Origin: Chloroflexota bacterium
Lineage (GTDB): Bacteria > Chloroflexota > Anaerolineae > Promineifilales > Promineifilaceae
DNA: 40,608 nucleotides
NCBI GenBank assembly: GCA_013112725.1
Contig: JABFFZ010000053.1
Coordinates: 1-40,608 of the forward strand
Direction: 5' to 3'
The position numbers and the translations under genes were made by a program. Positions 35,015 to 40,608 of this stretch are shown here, in pieces (the stretch's first letter is position 1; each line of letters starts with the position of its first letter). A model generated the notes under the pieces. That model had not been told where the DNA came from, did not search any database, and was given only the letters and a program-made list of their open reading frames with translations.

Positions 35015-35949
35015 CTAGTAATCCGGCCCGCCGGCGGCGGACACGGCCGTGCCAATGGGCACGGCAAACCCAATGCCCACAAAAAAGTTCTGCTCCGCCG
35101 GGTTGGCCAGGGCGGTGACAATGCCGATGACCTGCCCTTGCCGGTTGAGCAGGGGGCCGCCAGAGTTGCCGGGGTTCACGGCCGTGTCAAACTGGATCAG
35201 CCCTTCCAATGGCAGGCAGTTTAGAGATTTTGCAGGGGATTATTGAGGTTCACGGCCGTGTCAAACTGGATCAGCCCTTCCAATCGCAAATCGCTGTCCT
35301 CGATGGGAATGGAGCGGTTGAAGCCGGAGATAACACCCGCGCTCATAGAAGCCGTCAGCCCCAGCGGATTGCCGACGGCATATGCTTCGTCACCCACGCG
35401 CATGGCCCCGGCGCTGCCCAGCACCGCCGGGACGATCAACCCCGGTGGTTGTTCTGGTTGCAGCACGGCAATGTCGTTTTGTGGTTCGGCGGCGGCGATC
35501 ACGGCCGTAGACCGGCTGCCATCGGCAAAATGCACCTCAATTTCCAGGGCATTGGCGACCACGTGATAGGCGGTGAGAATGTCGCCATTTTCATTGACGA
35601 CGACGCCGCTGCCCACACCCAGCCCGTCTTCATCATCGTCGGCCCCGGCAGGCAGCCGCACCCGGATGAAAACCAGCGAGGGCAAAATGATCTGGTACAC
35701 CTGGTTGGAATAAGCGGGCGGCGGCGTGGCCGAAGCCATGGCCTGCACAATCTGTGCGTTAATCTCACGTTCGCTGGCGGGGATGGGCGCAGGAAAGAGG
35801 GTGTGGTACAGAAAGAGAGCCAGCAGCAGGCAGAGGATGATGAGGAGCAACGGCCGTAGCCGTTTCACAACCGGGCGCAAGGCATGTTTCCAGGTGGGCG
35901 AGCGATGGGACGTAGTGGTGGTTGAAGCCGGGTTGAACTCTTCTTCCAT
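35015..35949 (-). pseudogene. Trypsin-like (HtrA/DegP-type) membrane protease split by a 74 bp insertion
   Basis: From ATG 35949 (MEEEFNPAST) the frame has a membrane helix near 29-48 and a trypsin-like domain with the catalytic His in TAYHVVA (about 128) and Asp in NDIAVLQ. It then reads GLIQFDTAVN and diverges to a stop at 35221. A second frame (to 35015) starts with GLIQFDTAVNPGNSGGPLL, containing the catalytic Ser, and finishes the domain. The two are separated by a 38 bp duplication plus 36 bp spacer (74 bp, not a multiple of three). Removing it restores one open frame. As it stands, no protein contains the full catalytic triad. No PDZ domain follows. The gene heads the MoxR cluster. Confidence 0.85.
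35173..35284. repeat. 38 bp direct repeat with 36 bp spacer inside the protease gene
   Basis: Copies at 35173-35210 and 35247-35284 (start GGTTCACGGCCGTGTCAAAC) flank 36 bp (35211-35246). The 74 bp insertion causes the frameshift. Same geometry as 31737-31844. Confidence 0.9.
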
Positions 35950-36191
35950 GTGACAAGTCATACTGTTGAATAGGGGGCTTGTCAAATGATAAACGGTTCA
36001 TGTTAAGGAAATGTGAAGGTGGGAAGGCAAAAGACAGGCTATTTCCAATGGGCATTGCCTTTCCGACCTTTCGGATTGATGACATACGGCGCGGCGAAAA
36101 CGGCCGTTTGACACTTGCCCCTCTCTCATCTCCGGTCACACTTCATTCGTAAAACGCGAACCAAAAGGGTTACGTTTTAGGATGAATAACC

Positions 36192-38432
36192 ATGAAAACC
36201 CCCATCGTATTACTCTTCGTCTTTGTCTTATTACTCAGCGGGTTGGCCGGTGGGCTGCCCGCGCAGACGGCCACGCCGCCGGAAACCGGGCAGACGTTGG
36301 TTTACCTGGTCACCGCAGGGACGGAAGACCGCGCCCTGGCGCTGACAGGCGTTATGGTTTTTGCGCATGTGGTGGGGCGGGGCGGCACGGCCGTGATCGC
36401 CGGTACCAACAGCGACGGGCTGGCAGCCTTAAAGGAGGCCGGTCTCACTTATCAGGCCCTGGAGCTAATACCGCCGGGCGCGGCCTATTATCTGGTTTAT
36501 CCCTTGCCGGGGCGGGCCAACGCCGCCCCAAACCCGAAGGTGGTCACGCTACTGGCCGACGCCGATTGGCAGTTGGTGCGGGCCACGGTAGGCGGTGCGC
36601 GCTGGCTGTCGGCGCAGGGCATGGCGCTGCAAGCCATCTCGTTTGACCCTAAACCCTGGTTGGCGGATACATCTGTATCCTTCGCCCCCTTCGTCATTGA
36701 TCCCGATCCCACTATCCAGAGCATGATGGACCAGGTCAGCAGCGGCACTGTCCACCAGTACGATGGCGACCTCAGCGGCATGTGGCCGGTGATGATTGGC
36801 GGTTCTCCTTACACCATTGCCACCCGCCACACCTACAGCGGCACGCCCATCCAGAAAGCGACCCAATACGTTGGTGAGCATTTTACGGATTTGGGGTTGG
36901 TGGTGGAGTATCACCAGTGGAGCGGCAGCACCTACCCCAACGTCATCGCTACCATTCCCGGCCTCAGCAACCCGGATGAAATTTATATCATCTCCGCCCA
37001 TCTGGACGATATGCCCTCTGGCTCTACCGCGCCCGGCGCAGACGACAATGCCAGCGGCGTGGTGGCGGCGCTGATTGCTGCCGATATTTTCAGCCAATAC
37101 CAGTGGGATTGCACCCTCCGCTTTGGTATCTGGACGGGCGAGGAACAGGGGCTAAACGGCAGTCATGCCTATGCCCAACGCTCTTATAACAACGGCGAGA
37201 ACATCGCCGGGGTGCTGAACCTGGACATGATCGCCTGGAACACCCCCAACAGTGTACGGGATATAGACATCCATGCCACCAGCAGCATCCCGGCTACGCT
37301 GGCCCAGGCGCAGTTGTTTGTGGATGTGATTAACGCTTATGACCTGAACCTCATCCCGCAAATCAACCCCAACGGCACAGGCGCCAGCGACCATGCTTCC
37401 TTCTGGCAATATGGCTATCCGGCCATTTTGGGCATTGAGGATTTCAGCGACTTCAACCCGTATTACCACTCGACCAACGATCTGTTAGCTAACCTTGATC
37501 TGGATTATTTCACGGAGTTTGTGCGCGCCAGTGTGGGTACATTTGCCCATCTGACGGGCTGCCTGGTTCCCGGCGGCACGGGCTATCTGGAGGGGCAGGT
37601 GGCGGCGCAGGGCAGCGGCGACCCGATTGCCGGGGCGACGGTGACGATGGCAGCGGCGGGTGGTGGTACGTTCACGGCCGTGACCGACCCCACCGGCACC
37701 TACACGCGCACCCTGTTTGCCGATACTTACACTGTTACCGCCCAGGCAGATGGCTACCTGCCCATCACCATCTCCGATGTCGTCATTGTCACCGGCACGG
37801 TGACGACGCAGGATTTTGCCTTGCCGCTGGCCTGTGAACCGGTGGATATTGTAGATGTGATCACGACGATCAACGCCTGTATGGTGGATTTTGCGCCGAC
37901 CTTTACGGGCACGCCGCCCATCACCTGGGATTGGGCGTTCCCGGCGGGCACACCGCCCACCAGCCAGGAGGAAAATCCGCAGGGCATTGATTTTGGCAGC
38001 AGCGGTACCTATTCTTATTCGGTGACGGCCTCTAGCTGTGGCGGCACGGCCGTAGACACATTCAGCAGCCAGGTAACGGTGGCGTGTGATGTGTGTACGC
38101 CGCTCACGGCCGTCACGCTCGACACCCTCACCACACTCCCCCTTTACGCCGGAGACAACGTGACCTTTACGGCCATACTGACGCCAGAACTGAGTACGCT
38201 GCCTTACACCTACACGGTGTGGGTTGATGGCACGGCCGTCATCAGCGATCAGGTGAGTAGTGAGACGCCATTGTCGTTTAACTATGCCTTTGTTGAGGCA
38301 GGCACGTACACGGTGATGGTCAGCGTTTGGAATTGTGACGTGGGCACGGCCGTGTCAGATTCCATTGCCATTACCATCCTGCCCACGCTGGATTGGTCGT
38401 GGATGTATCTGCCGGTGGTGGTACGGCCGTGA
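36192..38432 (+). CDS. Secreted M28 family zinc peptidase with PKD-like modules
   Basis: 746 residues. Signal peptide 1-26 (LLLSGLAGGLPAQT), a propeptide-like region to about 190, then an M28 domain (about 200-455) with zinc ligands in ISAHLDD (about 268), GADDNASG, TGEEQG, NLDMIAW and YYHSTND. A carboxypeptidase-regulatory-like domain (YLEGQVAAQGSGDPIAGATV, about 464-550) and two PKD-like domains follow. It ends MYLPVVVRP, a short hydrophobic-basic tail. The enzyme would release amino acids from peptides outside the cell. AGGATG lies upstream. Several TAV tripeptides in it come from ACGGCCGT octamers. Confidence 0.92.
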   Translation: MKTPIVLLFVFVLLLSGLAGGLPAQTATPPETGQTLVYLVTAGTEDRALALTGVMVFAHVVGRGGTAVIAGTNSDGLAALKEAGLTYQALELIPPGAAYYLVYPLPGRANAAPNPKVVTLLADADWQLVRATVGGARWLSAQGMALQAISFDPKPWLADTSVSFAPFVIDPDPTIQSMMDQVSSGTVHQYDGDLSGMWPVMIGGSPYTIATRHTYSGTPIQKATQYVGEHFTDLGLVVEYHQWSGSTYPNVIATIPGLSNPDEIYIISAHLDDMPSGSTAPGADDNASGVVAALIAADIFSQYQWDCTLRFGIWTGEEQGLNGSHAYAQRSYNNGENIAGVLNLDMIAWNTPNSVRDIDIHATSSIPATLAQAQLFVDVINAYDLNLIPQINPNGTGASDHASFWQYGYPAILGIEDFSDFNPYYHSTNDLLANLDLDYFTEFVRASVGTFAHLTGCLVPGGTGYLEGQVAAQGSGDPIAGATVTMAAAGGGTFTAVTDPTGTYTRTLFADTYTVTAQADGYLPITISDVVIVTGTVTTQDFALPLACEPVDIVDVITTINACMVDFAPTFTGTPPITWDWAFPAGTPPTSQEENPQGIDFGSSGTYSYSVTASSCGGTAVDTFSSQVTVACDVCTPLTAVTLDTLTTLPLYAGDNVTFTAILTPELSTLPYTYTVWVDGTAVISDQVSSETPLSFNYAFVEAGTYTVMVSVWNCDVGTAVSDSIAITILPTLDWSWMYLPVVVRP

Positions 38433-38521
38433 GGACAAGCGGCGTCAGTATCTTCCTGATCCTCCGGCGCACTGCGCTAGAAAACCAGATGCTGCAAACT
38501 GATGGTTGCTGCGCTTATTCC

Positions 38522-38576
38522 GTTCATAGTAGGCGCCTTAGTGCCGTCAGAAGGCGATGAATCGCCTACTACGAAT
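38522..38576. repeat. 55 bp palindromic element, copy 3, diverged
   Basis: Inverted relative to copies 1 and 2 (loop GTCAGAA). The right arm (GGCGATGAATCGCCTACTAC) is close to the consensus while the left arm has several changes, so the stem is imperfect. It lies in the leader of the methyltransferase gene. Confidence 0.8.
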
Positions 38577-38601
38577 GAGTATTTACAAAGGAGATCGTGT
38601 G

Positions 38602-39255
38602 ATGTTAGCCAAAAACAGATTGACCATCAGCGGTTCAGGTCTTGTGTTAGCTGTGCTGGCGGCCGTGGGCGTGGGCTTATGGGCGCGCCGCCGCCATCCG
38701 CATTTGCCCTGCCCCTCCAGTTTGAGTTTTCTGCTGGAAAATCCCTTTATGAACCAGGTGGCCGGGGCACAACTGCTGCTGGACAGGGCCGGTGTCGCGC
38801 CGGGTATGCGTGTGTTGGATGTGGGCTGTGGGCCGGGACGGATTACCCTTCCCGCTGCCCAACGGGTTGGGCCTGACGGCGAAGTGGTGGCGCTGGACAT
38901 TCAACCGGCCATGCTGCGCCGCGTGCAGGAAAAAGTGACCACCCAAAAGGTTAACAACGTGCGTCTCCTCCGGGCAGGCGCGGGTGAGGGCAAAACCGAA
39001 GCGGTGGCCTTTGATCGCGCCTTTCTGGTGACGGTGTTAGGTGAGATCCCAGACAAACCGGCCGCGCTGCGCGAAATTTACCGGGCACTCAAACCGGGCG
39101 GTATCCTCTCCATCACCGAGGTTTTCCCCGACCCGGACATGCAAAGGCCAGGCGTTGTTCGTCAATTGGCCCAAGAAACTGGATTTTCAGTCGCTGAGCA
39201 GATAGGCAGTTTCCCGGCGTTTACGATGAATCTGGTGAAACCGACGGGGGCATGA
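38602..39255 (+). CDS. Membrane-anchored class I SAM methyltransferase
   Basis: 217 residues from ATG 38602, chosen because AAAGGAGAT lies just upstream; the longer frame from 38557 starts within a repeat. A membrane helix near 10-28 (GLVLAVLAAVGVGLWARRR) precedes a Rossmann methyltransferase domain with motif I VLDVGCGPGRITLP near 71-84, VVALDIQ and LKPGGILSITEV. It methylates an unknown substrate, possibly a lipid or quinone-like compound given the anchor. The gene has no ACGGCCGT octamer. Confidence 0.85.
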   Translation: MLAKNRLTISGSGLVLAVLAAVGVGLWARRRHPHLPCPSSLSFLLENPFMNQVAGAQLLLDRAGVAPGMRVLDVGCGPGRITLPAAQRVGPDGEVVALDIQPAMLRRVQEKVTTQKVNNVRLLRAGAGEGKTEAVAFDRAFLVTVLGEIPDKPAALREIYRALKPGGILSITEVFPDPDMQRPGVVRQLAQETGFSVAEQIGSFPAFTMNLVKPTGA

Positions 39256-39261
39256 ACAAAA

Positions 39262-39290
39262 CCGCCAGCAGTTCTAAATTTGGCTGGCGG
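39262..39290. terminator. Hairpin after the methyltransferase gene
   Basis: CCGCCAG (39262-39268) and CTGGCGG (39284-39290) with a 15 nt loop, 7 bp past the stop. Likely transcript end. Confidence 0.55.
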
Positions 39291-39318
39291 CAGATAAATC
39301 TGCACCAATAAAAGACAA

Positions 39319-39394
39319 AGTCGGCCTTCGCCGACTGATACCAGCCGACGTAGGTCGGCTTTGCCTTCTGTAGCCGTGATTTTAATCGCCGGGA
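39319..39394. repeat. Palindrome cluster related to the 33815 repeat
   Basis: AGTCGGC-CTTC-GCCGACT (39319-39336) is followed by AGCCGACGTAGGTCGGCT and CTTTGCCTTCTGTAGCCGTG, then ATTTTAATCGCCGGG, the same order as in the 33815-33950 units. The gap 39256-39513 holds nothing else recognised. Confidence 0.75.
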
Positions 39395-39513
39395 ATTGGG
39401 TATGCGATGGCCCTACAAAACCACCCATACCATTGGCTGAGGCCGCTGAACTAAACGTTGTATGATAGGCGCAGGTATCGGTTCTCGTGGTGTAGGGTTA
39501 AGAGGGCGGCTTC

Positions 39514-40608
39514 ATGACCACACAAACGTTTGGGCGCTATGAAATCAGGCGGGAAATTGGGCGGGGCGGCATGGCCACGGTTTACCTGGCGTATGACCCC
39601 CGCTTCCAGCGCGAAGTGGCGCTCAAAGCCATGCCCACCAGTTTACCCATGACCCCATGTTCCGCACCCGCTTTGAACGCGAAGCGCAGACGATTGCCGC
39701 GCTGGAACACCCGGCCATTGTGCCGGTGCATGATTTTGGCGAGGAAAACGGCCAGCCATTTATCGTCATGCGCTACATATCCGGCGGCTCGCTGTCTGAC
39801 CGGTTGAAGCAGGGGCGGCTGTCGTTGGCGGCGGTGCTGGCGCGCACCGCGTCGGCGTTAGACCGGGCGCACGGTATCGGTGTGGTGCAGCGGGATTTGA
39901 AGCCGGGCAACATCCTTTTTGACCAGTATGGCGATGCCTACCTGGTAGACTTTGGCATTGCCAAAATTGCCGAAGCCACCGCTGCGCTGACGGGCAGTGG
40001 GCTGGTGGGCACGCCGTCTTACATGAGTCCCGAACAGGTGAAAGGGGAAGCGATAGATGGCCGTTCCGACATCTACTCGCTGGGCATCATCCTCTATGAA
40101 ATGTTGTCTGGGGCGCAACCCTACCAGGCTGCCACCCCCTGGGGCATTCTGTCCAAACACGTCAACGACCCTATTCCCCATGTGATCGACCAGGCATCTG
40201 ACCTGCCGCCACAACTGGACACGATTGTGACACGGGCGCTGGCCAAAGAGGCCACCAACCGCTTTCAAACGGCCGGGGAACTGGCAACGGCCGTGGCGCT
40301 GGTGATGCAGCAACGGCCGTATACCGTATAGCAGTACACCCACTATCGTTTCTGCCGCGCCTGAACCGGAAACGACCCCGGCGGCTCCTGTCGAACCTGC
40401 ACCGGTGGTCGCCGAGCCTGAGACCACTGTGACGGAAGTTGCGCCAGCCACTCGACGAGTGGAGCTACTGCCAGATGAAATCAAGCCACTTTCCCCGCCT
40501 AAAGCTGCGCCGCCGCCTGTGGAAACGACCGTCCCCCCCGCCCGCACCGGCAAACTGGCGGCTATACCCGTCTGGGGTTGGCTGGCTGGCGGCGCGGTGC
40601 TGTTGGTG
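39514..40608 (+). pseudogene. Frameshifted Hanks-type Ser/Thr protein kinase, cut by window edge
   Basis: From ATG 39514 the frame has the glycine loop IGRGGMATVYLA and the VALKAM lysine (VAIK-like), then leaves the family near 39642. The family resumes one frame over (FTHDPMFRTRFEREAQTIAALEHP), consistent with loss of one base. Catalytic loop VVQRDLKPGNILF, DFGIAK and GTPSYMSPEQ follow; the usual HRD histidine is glutamine. At 40317-40330 a 7 bp tandem duplication (CCGTATA twice) adds TAG and shifts the frame; deleting one copy joins kinase to a Pro-rich linker (PTIVSAAPEPETTPAAP) and a membrane helix (GWLAGGAVLLV) that runs off the window. The intact protein would be a PASTA-less membrane receptor kinase. 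Confidence 0.8.
40317..40330. repeat. 7 bp tandem duplication in the kinase gene
   Basis: CCGTATA at 40317-40323 and again at 40324-40330. It creates an in-frame TAG and a frame change at the end of the kinase domain. Confidence 0.85.

Noticed and set aside
31737..35284. CRISPR-like repeat-spacer-repeat geometry (36 bp repeats, 36 bp spacers)
   Set aside because: Each site has only two repeats, the repeats differ between sites and are pieces of the host genes, and no cas genes are near.
36108..36113. TTGACA as a -35 box for the M28 peptidase gene
   Set aside because: No acceptable -10 box occurs 15-19 bp downstream.

Overview
This 40.6 kb window (roughly 57% G+C by eye) looks like chromosomal DNA of a Chloroflexota bacterium, probably class Anaerolineae or a relative. 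The reasons are a nusA-ylxR-infB-rbfA-nrnA-truB-ribF operon with a short IF2, large secreted proteins with lamin-tail, PKD and PxKF modules, a VanW/PG_binding_4 protein, and gene-boundary repeats of several kinds. The assignment rests on gene content only. No tRNA, rRNA or CRISPR array was recognised.

Layout. 1-2620: defence-like edge with a partial EAD-NACHT NTPase and a toxin-antitoxin pair whose TumE-like toxin carries an in-frame TGA. 2617-6907: a DUF420-like membrane protein and a polar amino acid ABC transporter (minus strand) whose binding protein is an internal tandem duplication. 7014-14730: the translation and ribosome-maturation operon on the minus strand, with a promoter and attenuator-like terminator ahead of nusA. 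14816-17126: a decayed metallophosphoesterase, beta-carbonic anhydrase and a phospholipase D-like lipoprotein. 17392-24750: a giant secreted nuclease, a VanW protein and a hemolysin III-type membrane protein. 25081-30450: ECF sigma factor, FecR/DUF5666 membrane protein and a GT-C-like membrane protein. 30579-35949: a MoxR-DUF58-BatA-BatB cluster preceded by a broken trypsin-like protease. 36192-40608: secreted M28 peptidase, methyltransferase and a frameshifted Ser/Thr kinase running off the end.

The most unusual content is not a gene. (1) The palindrome ACGGCCGT occurs about 70 times by hand count where about one is expected, like cyanobacterial HIP1. (2) A 93-94 bp MITE-like element is present three times, each with 8-9 bp target duplications and each inserted in or against the arm of an inverted repeat. 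(3) A 55 bp palindrome occurs three times, once in frame inside the NACHT gene, like Rickettsia palindromic elements. (4) Low-complexity hairpins built of short locus-specific tandem units sit at many gene boundaries. (5) Local duplications of 7, 16, about 72, 74 and several hundred bp interrupt or enlarge genes, several of them breaking reading frames. These frame breaks could be real decay or assembly error and should be checked against reads.
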